NCBI GenBank assembly: GCA_031769625.1
Contig: JAUIMM010000688.1
Coordinates: 873,001 to 937,000, forward strand
DNA from: Taudactylus pleione
Lineage: Eukaryota > Chordata > Amphibia > Anura > Myobatrachidae
Direction: 5' to 3'
Length of the DNA stretch: 64,000 bases
The first letter of the stretch is position 1; every line of letters starts with the position of its first letter. Both the position numbers and the translations under genes were made by a program. Shown here in pieces: positions 44,001-52,329 of this stretch. The notes under the pieces were generated by a model. It made no database searches and was not told the origin of the DNA. It worked only from the letters and a program-made list of their open reading frames with translations.

Positions 44001-46848
44001 GACGGGCATACGCAGCTTGAGTACTCACTGCCTGCGACGAGACTTCTGGGTAAGGTCAGGTCTGCTGTAATTGTGCTTGAGGGACCGATGTTGCCAATGT
44101 TAACGCAGAACTGCGAGGTATTATGGATGTACGAAGGCAGAGGTTGGCGTCTTGTTATGGGAATGTCAGGCGTGTGGGGGGTACATTTACTAAAGGGAGA
44201 TTTTAATCGATTTAAAATAGATGAAAATCGATTAACATTGATGTTGTGTTTCTGAGGCTAAATCAAACCTTGACCAATACTTAAAGAACCAAATCAAAAA
44301 TTGTCTGTTAGTAAATGTGTGATTTAGCCCCAGAACACACCACATCGATGATGGTTGGCGCCTCTATGCTTCAGACATTAGCATATTTTCGCAGATTCCT
44401 TGCGTGCGATTACATAGCTGCGATCCTTACTGAATCAGGCCCTATGTTCTGTGTGCAGCTTTCTTTTCGGTCTTCTTTGTAAAGCAGGGGAACGGTGGGG
44501 ATTTTTTATATTTGTTTTTTTAAGCTTTTGGTTTTTTTTTTCTTTTTGCTACGGGCTTTTTTTTTTTTTTTGCTGTCTTTGCTTAACCAGTAGGTATGTC
44601 ATTCTTGTGACTGTCAGTAACTTAAATAAGAACTTCATTTTCTAAAGCATATATTTAATAGTTGTTTATTTCATATGTGATGAAGGCTCTAAAAGGATTG
44701 GGAAAGTCCCTATATATTTAAATATGACTTTGTCTGAACGGCATTGTAAATGCATCTACAAATGTGCATCCTATATTCAGGAGAAGTCTCTTTTAGTCGC
44801 TGACATGTCTATGGAAGCTGTTTCAATTAACACTTTGCTCAGTGGGTATTAAGAGCATGACAACAGCAAGTGCAGAGGGTCAACAATTCCAAGCATTATT
44901 CATACTACCCAGGAAAGATCCAGATCAGGCAGCCATTTTAGGTGCACTAGATAGGATTACACTGGGTATAACAGGTAATGCCTGGAAGAGATGACACATA
45001 ATTGGGTATGAATACGTTTTGCAACTGTCTTCATCTTATAAAGGGTGAGCAATGTTTAAAAAATTGTCATGCCATAAATTGTAATTGTGCTTGCAATTCA
45101 CTTGTATTTTCTTCTTAAACCCTTACTATTACAAAAACTATGTAGGAATGGACATGAACACTTCTGAGAGACCAGACGGTCATGACATCATCATTAAGCG
45201 TCAAGCAAAAGCGAGTATAGTCTCAGACATTCAAGCAGAAGTTTGTGGTAATGACATATCACCGGTTTCTTTTAAAAAAGATAGAACTATTAACAACGCC
45301 TCACATTTTGGAACAGACAATATAAATTCCACCAGAAAAAATAAACACACATGTTCGGAATGCGACAAAGGTTTCTCTTGCAAATCACACCTTGTTTTAC
45401 ATCAGAGAAGTCACACGGGAGAGAAGCCATTTTTTTGTGCAGAATGCGGCAAACGCTTTATCAGCAAACCCAGGCTTACCGCCCATCAGAGAAGTCACAC
45501 CGGCGAAAAACCATATCCGTGTTCCGAGTGCGGAAAGGGTTTTTACAGCAATTCTCATCTGGTAGTCCATCGGCGAATTCACAAAGGAGAGAAACCATTT
45601 TCTTGCTCTGAGTGTGGTAAAACCTTTAACGACCGGTCGAATTATATCAGACACCAGAAAGTCCACACCGGGGAGAGGCAGTTTTCATGCCCTGACTGCG
45701 GAAAAGGCTTTGCCCAAAATGGCCACCTGGTCGTACATCAAAAAAAACACATGGGGGAAAAACACTTTTCCTGTTCCAAATGCAGAAGGTTTTTCCCTAC
45801 ACGAGTCGGTCTCCACAGCCACCTGAGGACCCACAACGATAAACTGTTTTCTTGCTCAGTATGTGGGAAAAACTACATTAATATCGTCAGCTTCGCTAGA
45901 CACAAGAGAATGCATACCGGCGAAAACTTATTGGCGTGTCCCGAGTGTGGAAAATGTTTCATCAACAAATCTCATCTTGCAACACATAAGAGAACTCACA
46001 CAGGAGAGAAGCCTTTTGCATGTCCCGACTGTGGGAAGAGTTTTAGCGATAAATCGGGCTGTAATAGGCATCGTAAAACTCACCTGTTCCAAACCCCATT
46101 TAATTGCTCGGAATGCGGGAGGGCGTTCAAGCGGAAAATAAATCTGCTCGCACACCAGAGAATTCACACAGGGACTAAACTGTTTTCATGCTCTAAATGT
46201 AAAAAAGGCTTTTCCACTCAGTCAGACCTGGAGGCGCATCGGGTAAGTCACGTGGAAGAGAAGCCGCTACCTTGTTCAGTGTGTGGGAAAACATATGTTA
46301 GTAAACTGCGTCTGCTTGCACATCAGAGGCGACACACCAAGCGGTTTTCCTGCACACAGTGCGGGAAGTGTTTTAACGAAAAGTCAAGCTTTGTCAAGCA
46401 TCAGAGGATTCACACGGGAGAGAAGCCGTTTGCGTGCACGGACTGTGGTAAAAAGTTTTCTGTTAAGTCAAACATGATCAGACATCTGCGAGTTCACACG
46501 GGAGAGAGGCCGTACGTGTGCCCCGAGTGTGGAAAAGCTTTTGCCGCGAAGCTACGCCTCATCAACCACCAGAAACTTCACACTGGAGAGAGATCCTTTC
46601 CGTGTTCCAAGTGCGGTGAAACTTTTAGCGATAAATCCAATTTGTCTAGACACAGGCGGACTCACAGAGTAGAGAAACTGTTTGCATGCGCTAAATGTGG
46701 GAAAAGCTTTACGCGTGTCGCTCGACTGACGCGACACCAGAGGACCCACGCGCAGGTCAAATCCTTTCACTGTTCTACATGTGAAAAGAGTTTTAAAAAT
46801 AAGGCATATTTAATAAAACACCTGAAAAGTCACGATGAAAAGAAATAG
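23908..46848 (+). CDS. KRAB-like C2H2 zinc-finger gene with 18 fingers (7 coding exons)
   Basis: Exons 23908-23985, 39418-39609, 41012-41135, 41359-41430, 43195-43289, 43552-43645 and 45146-46848 (78, 192, 124, 72, 95, 94 and 1703 nt) sum to 2358 nt, 785 codons plus stop, all in phase with GT/AG junctions. Order: two LTGE helical modules, a divergent KRAB A box ([20 protein letters not shown] and on to LKSLG), three spacer exons and 18 C2H2 fingers. It is probably a nuclear sequence-specific DNA-binding repressor; whether amphibian KRAB boxes of this type recruit the mammalian corepressor is not known from sequence. The 15.4-kb first intron is full of transposons; the link between exon 1 and exon 2 rests on phase, orientation and the absence of another exon 2 between them. 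Confidence 0.82.
24020..24820. other. Intronic sequence, unassigned
   Basis: No exon is seen. A left end of a TIR element may begin at about 24302 (GTGGGTACACGCGC). Nothing else can be supported. Confidence 0.35.
24822..25740. mobile_element. Diverged F1d-type element split by a TTAGGG-rich element
   Basis: The left part (GGCCTGATTCGGAGTCGCAC, then ATGCCGATATTTGTGC) and the part after 25510 (TATATGTACAGAGGC, TTATGGGAGTGTCGC) both match the element at 48823-49126. The intervening segment, about 24945-25510, is a separate element with telomere-like repeats. Boundaries are approximate. Confidence 0.5.
25125..25435. repeat. Telomere-like tandem repeat array (TTAGGG-related)
   Basis: Degenerate GGGTTAGGGTTAGGC runs alternate with poly-G/C stretches. 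A block of about 108 bp beginning GGGGGACTTAGGTTTAGGCG repeats at 25215 and 25323. It lies inside a small mobile element whose edges contain CCGACGC- and GACATTCTGA-type motifs. It is not a true telomere: the repeats are degenerate and embedded in unique sequence. Confidence 0.75.
25850..26260 (-). pseudogene. Penelope-like element: C-terminal GIY-YIG fragment and 3' tail
   Basis: On the minus strand, 26191-25988 reads a fragment with [32 protein letters not shown] and [15 protein letters not shown]. This is the typical C-terminus of Penelope-like retroelements (end of the GIY-YIG endonuclease domain: GGNR, LLQRE, P-G-NEE, FL). Below it is an AT-rich tail down to about 25850. The reverse-transcriptase part is absent, as expected for a 5'-truncated insertion. 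Confidence 0.7.
26463..26580. repeat. Left end of a CCATACAC-type MITE
   Basis: AGAAGGTGCCCATACACGGT resembles the ends of the elements at 46857 and 59634 (GGTCCATACACTG, GGCCATACACC). No right end is found nearby, so it is a fragment. Confidence 0.35.
26730..27594. mobile_element. Harbinger-like MITE, family D, copy 3, carrying a nested F1a element
   Basis: TACCCCTTTTACAC at the left and GTGGAAAAGGGGTA at the right, with TTA duplicated exactly (26727-26729 and 27595-27597). The 541-bp F1a element at 27006-27546 interrupts it. Removing that element and one TCT leaves GGAACTCTGTTCCAAC, matching copies 1 and 2. Confidence 0.9.
27006..27546. mobile_element. Palindrome-rich MITE, family F1a, copy 4 (nested)
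   Basis: GGCCTGATTCAGAGC at the left and TCTGAATGAGACCC at the right, with TCT duplicated (27003-27005 and 27547-27549). Internal hairpins include GACATCACTAGTGATGTC, GGCGTTCCCATGGGAACGCC and GTGGGTGACCACCCAC. Nesting in a known element makes the boundaries and the 3-bp duplication certain. Confidence 0.93.
27604..27745. mobile_element. Short foldback MITE
   Basis: CCATAAAATCCCC at the left and GGGATATTATGG at the right, with inner pairs AGGTTCTGTGGCTG and CAGCCACAGAGCCT. About 140 bp and non-coding. Confidence 0.6.
27746..28100. other. Unassigned intronic sequence
   Basis: No exon, RNA or repeat is recognised. Confidence 0.4.
28111..28731. mobile_element. hAT element with 8-bp duplication and nested MITE
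   Basis: It starts CAGTGGTTCCCAAAC and ends GTTTGGGAACGACTG (Charlie-type ends). GGCTAGTC is duplicated exactly (28103-28110 and 28732-28739). Motifs CGGCACC and GAGGCACC near the ends are also typical. The ATCGTT foldback MITE at 28242-28548 has inserted inside it. No transposase remains. Confidence 0.92.
28242..28548. mobile_element. Foldback MITE rich in ATCGTT motifs, copy 2
   Basis: AGGTGCATACACACACAACG at the left and CGTTGTGTGTGTATGCAGCT at the right. The interior is the inverted equivalent of copy 1 at 3455-3749. Target triplets are T-rich (TTT and TTA). Confidence 0.75.
31876..32040. repeat. Long hairpin with arms of about 60 bp
   Basis: CACCATAAAGCAGATGGACG at the left pairs with CGTCCATCTGCTTTATGGTG at the right. 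The arms (31876-31934 and 31979-32040) are nearly perfect, around a loop of about 44 nt. A TG/TA microsatellite starts immediately at the right edge. Confidence 0.85.
32039..32260. repeat. (TG)n(TA)n microsatellite and CACATA-rich repeat
   Basis: A run of TGTGTG then TATATA at 32038-32080, followed by degenerate ACACATACAC repeats to about 32260. Short ORFs here are low-complexity artefacts. Confidence 0.85.
33431..33797. other. Unassigned sequence
   Basis: CT-rich stretch (33590-33710) without a supported gene. Confidence 0.35.
33798..35656. mobile_element. Element with inverted repeats of about 370 bp and GA-rich internal repeats
   Basis: The left arm (33798-34165) starts CCATAGACAAAAAAAACTTA; the right arm (35288-35656) ends CCGTAAGGTTTTTTGTCTCT. 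Both contain ACATGTCCCATTAAGGCTTC, GCTGCTAATTCA-type and CTCATTCTGTGAGAGTGCTG segments in opposite orientation. The 1.1-kb centre is made of degenerate AGACAGAGTGGTGCAGATGG units. Long ORFs in the centre are repeat artefacts. The very long inverted repeats with internal tandem repeats recall Foldback- or Mutator-like elements, but I cannot assign a family. The target duplication is not clear. Confidence 0.7.
35657..36352. other. TA microsatellite and unassigned sequence with a hAT right end
   Basis: (TA)n at about 35659-35682. Near 36325-36341, GTTTGGACACCCCTG looks like the right terminus of a hAT element (CAGGGGTGTCCAAAC), but no left end is found. Otherwise unassigned. Confidence 0.4.
36353..36950. 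mobile_element. MITE of subfamily F1b, copy 2
   Basis: Perfect ends GGGCCTGATTCAGA / TCTGAATCAGGCCC with TAT duplicated (36350-36352 and 36951-36953). The interior is highly similar to 21768-22341. The strong similarity of the two copies suggests fairly recent movement. Confidence 0.88.
36960..38230. other. Unassigned intronic sequence
   Basis: No exon or repeat boundary is recognised. Confidence 0.4.
38233..38552. mobile_element. Foldback MITE with TAA duplication
   Basis: AGCTGCATACACACGTAAAG at the left and CTTTAGGTGTGTACCCAGCT at the right, TAA on both sides (38230-38232 and 38553-38555). Inner arms GATTTTCTGTCCAACC and GGTTGGACAGAAAATC are perfect inverses. Confidence 0.85.
38800..39080 (-). 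mobile_element. Penelope-like element 5' / pLTR-type fragment
   Basis: The minus strand carries the motif GAAACGCGTCGAG preceded by CCCCTGAAGAAGTCTCC, a signature found in the repeated non-coding region of Penelope-like elements and corresponding to their hammerhead ribozyme (see 38985-39016). No reading frame remains. It lies just upstream of exon 2 of the plus gene. Confidence 0.5.
38985..39016 (-). ncRNA. Hammerhead ribozyme-like motif (Penelope type)
   Basis: The minus strand reads CUGAAGA (matching the core CUGANGA), a stem II of GUCU/AGAC around a short loop, GAAA, then CGCGUC, whose final GUC would be the cleavage triplet. This layout, with a minimal stem III, matches hammerheads of Penelope-like retroelements. 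Pairing in stem I (CCC before, GAG after) is weak, so this copy may be inactive. Confidence 0.55.
39418..39609 (+). CDS. Coding exon 2 of the plus gene: second LTGE module
   Basis: It follows CTTAATACACAG and reads [20 protein letters not shown], a linker with [20 protein letters not shown], and [19 protein letters not shown], 64 codons in phase 0, ending GAG|GTGACT. It is strongly similar to the minus gene's exon 2 (16977-16786). The reading frame continues into the minisatellite that follows. Confidence 0.9.
39610..40998 (+). repeat. 66-bp minisatellite carrying splice-donor copies (intron 2, plus gene)
   Basis: About 21 units between exon 2 and the KRAB exon, the same unit as at 15774-16785. 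Donor-like GAG|GTGA sites recur every 66 bp from 39604; two are lost (AAGTGACT at 40006, AGATGACT at 40470). Indels of +2 (about 39886), +2 (about 40086) and -1 (about 40326) shift the frame in the middle, but together they restore the exon 2 frame for the last units. The array ends in GATGACTGTATCATTG and runs straight into the acceptor TGTGTGTGTCAG of the next exon. Confidence 0.93.
41012..41135 (+). CDS. Coding exon 3 of the plus gene: divergent KRAB A box
   Basis: It reads [38 protein letters not shown] and KSLG, then phase-1 donor GTAAGA. The pattern DVTVYLSx[13 protein letters not shown]...SLG corresponds to the KRAB A box (DVAVxFSxEEW...LYRDVMLEN...SLG), with MME in place of the MLE motif. 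Amphibian KRAB-like boxes commonly diverge at these positions. The exon is short of a B box; none is seen downstream. Confidence 0.9.
41359..41430 (+). CDS. Coding exon 4 of the plus gene: Gln-rich spacer
   Basis: Acceptor TTGATTGTTTCAG, 72 nt, phase 1 to 1. It reads [20 protein letters not shown] and ASSC, before GTAAGG. No counterpart is seen in the minus gene, where exon 3 joins directly to the GSSNRN exon in phase. It could be optional because skipping it keeps the frame. Confidence 0.7.
41521..41697. mobile_element. Foldback MITE (GGGGTCTATTTACT), copy 2
   Basis: Long near-perfect hairpin with TGA duplicated exactly (41518-41520 and 41698-41700). Same family as 12589-12765. Confidence 0.88.
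41954..42465. mobile_element. Palindrome-rich MITE, family F1a, copy 5
   Basis: Ends GGCCCTCAGAGCC and TGAATGAGGGCC, with ATA duplicated (41951-41953 and 42466-42468). Hairpins include GTGGGTTACCACCCAC, GACATCACGAGTGATGTC, GGCGTTCCTTCAGGAACGCC and a GGTCTCGTCTACCGC block. The element lies inside a CGAT-rich host repeat of which both sides remain (about 41770-41953 and 42469-42530). Confidence 0.88.
42600..42795. mobile_element. Foldback MITE (GGGGTACATTTACTAAAGG)
   Basis: GGGGTACATTTACTAAAGG at the left and a diverged ATCGATTTAGTAAATATACCCC at the right are inverted. A second, right-truncated copy at 44175-44352 shares both the element and the sequence just upstream (GTTATGGGAATGTCA), so the pair may come from a local duplication. 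Confidence 0.65.
43195..43289 (+). CDS. Coding exon 5 of the plus gene: NTPERS spacer
   Basis: Acceptor GTGTTTTCCCTCAG. With the preceding G it reads [20 protein letters not shown] and [12 protein letters not shown], phase 1 to 0, donor GTAACA. Homologous to the minus gene's exon 4 (14880-14792) in position and phase. Confidence 0.85.
43552..43645 (+). CDS. Coding exon 6 of the plus gene: acidic spacer
   Basis: After CATGTACTTAG it reads [20 protein letters not shown] and [11 protein letters not shown], phase 0 to 1, donor GTGAGT. It corresponds to the minus gene's exon 5 in place and phase, with little sequence identity beyond C-K and acidic residues. Confidence 0.82.
43756..44442. mobile_element. 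MITE of subfamily F1c, copy 1, with nested foldback copy
   Basis: GGGCTTGATTCTTTACGGAT at the left and CCTTACTGAATCAGGCCC at the right. Interior motifs TGCAATTGCAACAAGCG, GCACTGTGCGTCCATCGCA and GTGAGTGACAG match 48152-48641. A foldback copy (44175-44352) lies inside. Flanking triplets TCT and TAT do not match exactly. Confidence 0.65.
44450..45145. other. Intron 6 of the plus gene
   Basis: Contains a poly-T-rich stretch (44505-44575). No other feature is seen. It ends at the acceptor ACAAAAACTATGTAG. Confidence 0.5.
45146..46848 (+). CDS. Terminal exon of the plus gene: 18 C2H2 zinc fingers
   Basis: It begins after TATGTAG with GA completing a Gly codon, then [21 protein letters not shown] linker of about 60 residues is followed by 18 complete fingers (first [10 protein letters not shown], last [10 protein letters not shown]) and the end SHDEKK. 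Every finger has both Cys and both His in C-x2-C-x12-H-x3-H spacing. Most linkers are TGEKPF-like, but two are short: HNDKLF (fingers 6-7) and HTKRF (fingers 12-13). The upstream ATG at 45085 lies in the intron. Eighteen intact fingers without a stop argue that the gene is functional. Confidence 0.95.
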
Positions 46849-46856
46849 TCCTCTAA

Positions 46857-47093
46857 AGCGGTCCATACACTGTGCGATTTTATGCACGATGTGGACAATT
46901 TCGATCAATCGTGCACATTGTGTGTTGATCGTAACATTGCGATCTATTGTGCACAATGTGATACACATTAGCATCAGTATCGTATGATCGTAACGATCAA
47001 TCGTACACCATTTGAACACATCGTATGGAGAATTTCAAGGGAAATCGTACAACACATCGTGACGTTTCAATATCGCTCCGTGTATGGCCGTCA
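46857..47093. mobile_element. MITE abutting the zinc-finger stop codon
   Basis: AGCGGTCCATACACTGTGCG at the left and CCGTGTATGGCCGTC at the right are inverted, with TAA and TTA flanks. CGATCGT-type palindromes fill the interior. It starts only 8 nt after the zinc-finger stop, so the original 3' UTR begins inside or beyond a transposon. Confidence 0.6.
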
Positions 47094-47580
47094 TTAGTTT
47101 AGCAATGTGGGCATGCAGCAATGTACTTACACTACTGCTCTTAAAATATAGTTATAGTGAATCTATAATGGGTGCAGGGTGTGTGGTGCACTCAGGCGCA
47201 CACCCTTCACCCATTTCTTCAATACTTTCTTCTCCGGAGTCCCGCATAGGCAGCGCCAGCACTGCAGAAATCACTGGCAAAATGAAGCGGGCGGCCATTT
47301 TAATGGTGTTCTGTGCATATGCTTCTAAAAAATGGCCGCCGTGCCATTTTCCCAGAATCCCGTAGAATCATCCAATTGGACGTGCAGAACTTCCACGACG
47401 GGTGGGAACGACAGATTATGGGTACACATTATACGATAGTCGTGCAGATTGGTTGAAAATTCCATCATTGCACAATATATTGTATAATGTTTATACCCAG
47501 CTTTACTGTAGGTCCAGTGTAGCTGGAGCCCTTTTTGCTAATCGGATTATGCTGTAATTGCAGGCAATATTTCAGTTTCA
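47094..47580. other. 3' flank of the plus gene, unassigned
   Basis: No clear polyadenylation signal or gene. About 47400-47515 (GGGTACACATTATACG, TATACCCAGCTTTACTG) looks like the remnant of another TIR element. Confidence 0.35.
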
Positions 47581-47768
47581 GGGGTCTATTTACTAAGCAG
47601 TGTTAGGAGACAGAGTGAAAAGTGATAAGGTGCCAGCCAATCAGCTCCCAACTGTCATTTTTCAAACACAGCCTGTGACATGACAGTTGGGAGCTGATTG
47701 GCTGGCACCTTATCACTATCTTATCACTTTTCACTCTGTCTCCTAACACTGCTTAGTAAAGAGACCCC
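47581..47768. mobile_element. Foldback MITE (GGGGTCTATTTACTAAGC), copy 3
   Basis: Long hairpin as in copies 1 and 2, with an extra TATCACTATCT duplication in the right arm. Flanks are TCA and TTA (one mismatch). Confidence 0.85.
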
Positions 47769-48151
47769 TTAGTCTTGGAAGAGTAGACGGACACAAACCT
47801 AATGCGGTTTGTCTAGGGTCTGTCCGTTATTTGCGTACACTGTCTGCTTGTGCCAGACATTTTAACAAGCAGTGACATCACAGAACGTGTGACATCAGGC
47901 TCCTCCGTGTTAGAAGCTTTTAAATATTTTTCAATATATACTCACCCTTGAGCATACTATCTCCAATGCCAACATCAACATAGCTAATAAGGCTCTAAAA
48001 TTGTTAGATGGTATTTTTTTGGTATGAAAGTCAGTCAGACATGGAAAGAGTTGCAATTAGCGTAACCCTATTCACAAAAAGGGCACCAGAGAAAACTTTT
48101 TGTTTCACAGGCCACTTTTGACTGGTGAACTGATCCCTATGTAGGTATATT

Positions 48152-48641
48152 GGGCCTGATTCATTACCGATCGCAACTGCGATTATGCATGCAATCGGTC
48201 GATTGTTGCGTTCCGTGCATGCATCGCAGCGCGAAGACTTCACTGTGATCGCAATGACAACGCAGAACCATCGCAGAGTGATTAACAGAGTGAGCGTTTG
48301 TGGGTAGAGACGGGGGGGTGGTTGGCGAAGCGCAGGCGTGCCAGTGCATTTAAACGCTGTTACAGGGGCGTGCATAAATTAGCCATACGCAGCTTGGGCT
48401 TTCACTGTGTTCGATGAGGTTAGCAATTCCTGGGTAAGGTTAGACCTTGTGCAAGTGTGCACAAGGCTGCGATGGTACTCGATGTTACCGATGGTTTTGC
48501 AGACTTGCAAAGTATTACGGACGTGTGTAAGGTAAAGTGGGCGTCTTTATGTTAGACTGCGACAGCATTGCGATTGCAATCATTAGCTTATTTTCGCAGT
48601 GAGACTGCGTGCGTAATCGCGATTCGTAATGAAACGGGCCC
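48152..48641. mobile_element. MITE of subfamily F1c, copy 2
   Basis: GGGCCTGATTCATTACCGAT at the left and CGTAATGAAACGGGCCC at the right, ATT duplicated exactly (48149-48151 and 48642-48644). Interior palindromes such as GATCGCAACTGCGATTATGC differ from F1a and F1b. Confidence 0.8.
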
Positions 48642-48822
48642 ATTGTCCAGATCTCCTACTTATCTTTTTGCTGACATATAGGGGTAAATGTTAATAGCCT
48701 GCAGGCTAGATCCCTCCCAAAGTTGCCCTCATGTTTTAAATGACTGGCACTTTGAAACATCGGCAGGCTCACCGGGATCTCGTTGATGCCTGCAAATCGC
48801 AGTCTATTACGTTTACTCCATA

Positions 48823-49126
48823 GAGCTTGATTCTGAGCATCACACATTGCCGATGTTCACGGAGCTGGGCGATTGTTTTGCTACAGCGCATGTGTGAAAA
48901 GCTCTAAAAATGCGGTACACAGAGTATATGTACAAAGCGGCAGTACCGATTAGGACGTACAGCCTCAGAAATGTATTGGAAGTCGTCTGGGCGATGACTG
49001 GGAAGAGGCTAATTAAACACACACAGATGGTTTGTCTCATGGGAAGTGTGTATACCAGGGGAGGAATTTGCATAAAGACGCAGCCGTGTGACCGCCAAAA
49101 ACCGCAGCCGCCTCCGAATCAGGACC
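48823..49126. mobile_element. MITE of subfamily F1d
   Basis: Left AGAGCTTGATTCTGAGCATC, right CTCCGAATCAGGACC. The same element, split by another insertion, occurs at 24822-25740. No clear duplication. Confidence 0.5.
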
Positions 49127-49129
49127 ACC

Positions 49130-50136
49130 CATTCTGTTTATAAAGCATCTTTATCTCGTCTGAATCTATTTCCACCAACTCGCATTAAGTAGAGAGAAAC
49201 AGACAGTCTGTGTGGAGTCAGCAGACAATGGGGGAGGAAGGTCCGGCTGTAGCACTATGGCGCTAAACTACATCCCCTAGAGCACCCCAAGTGCACCAAC
49301 AGAACTGTAACTGCGGTATTATCACTGCAAAGTAGGAAGTCTTTATTACTATAAGGAGTATAGCAACCACATGTTTTGTGCTTATGCTCTACCGTGCTTC
49401 TTCTCTTGTTCTTACGAGAAAATGGCTACTGCTGTGGTCAGTACGCTGCCGGACGCCAAAAAGAGAGGAGGGGGCCCCGGACGGGGAATGCACACAGGCC
49501 CCCTCCTCTCTTAATACGCCCCTGGCTAATTACCATGCTAAATGGCCTGGTTTGTATGCTAATTACACAACTTACCTAAGCTAAGCAAGGGGACAGAAAC
49601 ACTCCCTAATCAGATGCACCATTGAGGTTTGAACTGTTTCTAGTTAACTACAGGGGACCTGCTTCAGAGCTGACACTTCCCCATTAAAAGACCCCTAAAG
49701 CATGTGTTGTGTGACATGAAAAGCATAACAACATTCAGAGATAAGAATTTAGATACATCTGTAATTATGTCCAATTAAGCTAATAGGTAGAATACTAGTT
49801 ATGCGACACTGATCTGTGCGGTTAGCTAGCGAAGTGCCTGGAACCGTTTCCTGAGCTCGGCTGGAATTGTTCTTTATATTAAGCTCTGGGAATATTTTTG
49901 AGGGCTTATGATAATCATGTGCGGTTTTGTCCATGATGCCCTGTTTATAGTCTTCAGCCTCCGTACTAGTGACATATGAAATACGACTACAGTATTATAC
50001 ATTATTGTATTACTAATATAGGAAACTATTTATTGTACTTTCTAGATGATACATCCATGCCCATAATGGGTTAGATTATTCCTATCATTGTTTGGTTCGC
50101 TGAACAAGTTCCTCATAAGTACTAGTAACATACTTA
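49130..50136. other. Unassigned intergenic sequence
   Basis: Contains an inverted GAGGAGGGGGCC...GGCCCCCTCCTC pair (49467-49520), a possible small hairpin element. No gene is seen. Confidence 0.4.
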
Positions 50137-51008
50137 GGGCCGTATTCAATTTGAAGCGAAAAGTCAGTTTCCGCGTGTTTTTGGCAGAAACTTTTCGCCG
50201 ATGACGTCATTTTCGCCTGTTTGGCTTTTACCCCGTATTCAATTTGAAAGACTTTCCGCCTAGGCGGAAAGTCAATGCAATGTAATAGCTGGAAAAGTTT
50301 CGCCTATGAATGGGAGACGGAAAAAAGTGCAGAATTGGGGTTTTGGGGTGCAACGTTGCGGGAACCCCCGTGCAGCCTTCAGACAGTCCCCCAAAGGTAA
50401 TCTGTGTCAACATTATTTTTAAAAATGACTTTGAATTTGGGGGCAAAAAAAAAAATGTTGGGGGACAAAGTTAAAAACTAGCGACCTTGACTCTGGGGGG
50501 GTCCCCAAGTATGCCCCAAGTGTTTTTTTTTAATGCAGGTGCTTGCGGAAGGTGGATTTTTCACGATTTTTGTCAACTTCACTTTAGCAACTTTAAAATA
50601 TGCTGACCCCCATTTTCAAGTACCCCAAATTTGCTGGGATAACTTACCGTATTTTCTGGAAAAAATACTCCTGAATACTATTCTGCATCATGTATATAAA
50701 AACGCTATTTAGCAGCTATTGAGCCCGTTTAAAAACCCCAAATACCTTCAGCAAGCCAAATCGGGGGGTATCATGGGGAACCCCCATGTCAGAGCATCTT
50801 TTGGGGGGTGTCAGGCTGATTTCCCCAAATCTGACAGGACTTTCTGCCTGTTCAAGTTTCGCCGGGTCCTGTTTTTGCGTATTTTCAAACTGAATATGGG
50901 GTAAAGCCGACACAGCCACGATACTTTTCTGCCTACAAAACAGGCGAAGTAGGCGAAAAGTCCGGGCCGCGAAAAAGTATCGCGGCCAGGCTCAAATTGA
51001 ATACGGCC
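50137..51008. mobile_element. Harbinger-like MITE (GGGCCGTATTCAATT ends), copy 2
   Basis: GGGCCGTATTCAATTTGAAG at the left and CAAATTGAATACGGCC at the right, TTA duplicated exactly (50134-50136 and 51009-51011). The interior aligns with 4717-5546 (GGGTGTCAGGCTGATTT, GTGCAGAATTG). Non-coding. Confidence 0.85.
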
Positions 51009-51011
51009 TTA

Positions 51012-51660
51012 AATGGGATGTAGTCTGAATCTTGGCTCCAGAATCCCGATCGCTGGCATTCCGACGGTAGGGAGGGGGAGTGAGGGTTAGGCTGCAGTAA
51101 AGATGGGTTAGGGTACTATCCTGCACACGTCGGGATGCTACTGACAGTATTCTGACCTGATCCTGTACCCAACAGACTTAAACACAACACTATTATTGTA
51201 TTACTAATATAGGAATTTATTTATTGTACTTTTCAGATGATCCATCCATGCTCATTAAAGGTCAGGATCATCCGTATCATTGTTTGGTTCACTACACAAG
51301 GTCCTCTATGGGATTGTGATAGAGGCTGAAGTCTCTCTGGAGTATTTTGTAGAGATCCTAATAACCCAGTGTGGCTGTAGGATTAGTGACACTATCAGGA
51401 GCAAGTAAACCCAATATAGGACACTATTATATGCCACGGAGAAAAGCTTGGGGGCTGCAGAGCACTGGCTGAGGGATGGGTGGCCCAGAGTTACTGCAGA
51501 TTGTAGAAGGGAAGAGATGGACTTTGGAAGAGCAGAAAAGTAAGGGTGGCGACTGAAACCAGAGGTTTGTAATTTAGTGGGTGTGGTCATTTGTATTATA
51601 GGTTTAGGTTAGACTCAATATTGGTTATGTGAGAGGGAGGGAGCATATTTTTTTTTGTGC
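51012..51660. other. Unassigned intergenic sequence
   Basis: A short GTTAGG-containing patch at 51065-51120 (GTGAGGGTTAGGC) resembles the telomere-like small elements. Otherwise nothing is recognised. Confidence 0.35.
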
Positions 51661-51667
51661 GAGGTTA

Positions 51668-51877
51668 AAGGTGCGTATCCACTTGCCGACAATGAAGGAC
51701 TGAACGATTACGATATAGTTCAGTCGTTCATTGAACTCAGACGATGAGCGATGCCGACAACAACCACGCATCGCTGGTCGCTGCCAACATTTTTCTGCAC
51801 GATGAATGAGCGATTGAATGATAACAATGTCGTAATCGTTTAATCGTTCATTTTTATCGGCAAGTGGATACGTGCCT
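51668..51877. mobile_element. Foldback MITE with TTA duplication
   Basis: AAGGTGCGTATCCACTTGCC at the left and GGCAAGTGGATACGTGCCT at the right, TTA on both sides (51665-51667 and 51878-51880). ATCGTT-like inner palindromes. Confidence 0.8.
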
Positions 51878-52329
51878 TTAGGTCAGAGACTGGTAGGGAC
51901 AGGTCTTCCACTAGTATTAATGTGCGCTTACAGTATTAGAGGATGTGACCTATATCTTTATGCACGTCTATGCAAAGGTCACCACTCCTCTCGCTGCCTA
52001 TTGGTTTGTGAGAAGTTTAACCTTTTTATCAGTATAAACTTTTAAGTCACTCTGGAGAGTTCCATGACCTCCATATGATTACTCAGCTTGTGGCTTCGGC
52101 CAGAGAGAGTCAGTAAGCTTATATGGTTCATGTGCTGCATACTGTAAGTGGTGTGTATGACTGGTAAATAGAAGTATTTACTGGCACTAGATGATGTTGC
52201 TAGGTTATACAATGAAAATTGATATCTATAATTGGATGCTAAGACGGATGTATAATCACAATATAACATTTATTCGTATTAAATAAACATTAAAATAGTA
52301 TATAAGTAAAAATATACAAAATATGGTAG

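Noticed and set aside
45085..45145. Upstream in-frame ATG of the 18-finger exon as the protein start
   Set aside because: The acceptor TATGTAG at 45145 joins in phase to exon 6; the stretch before it is intron.
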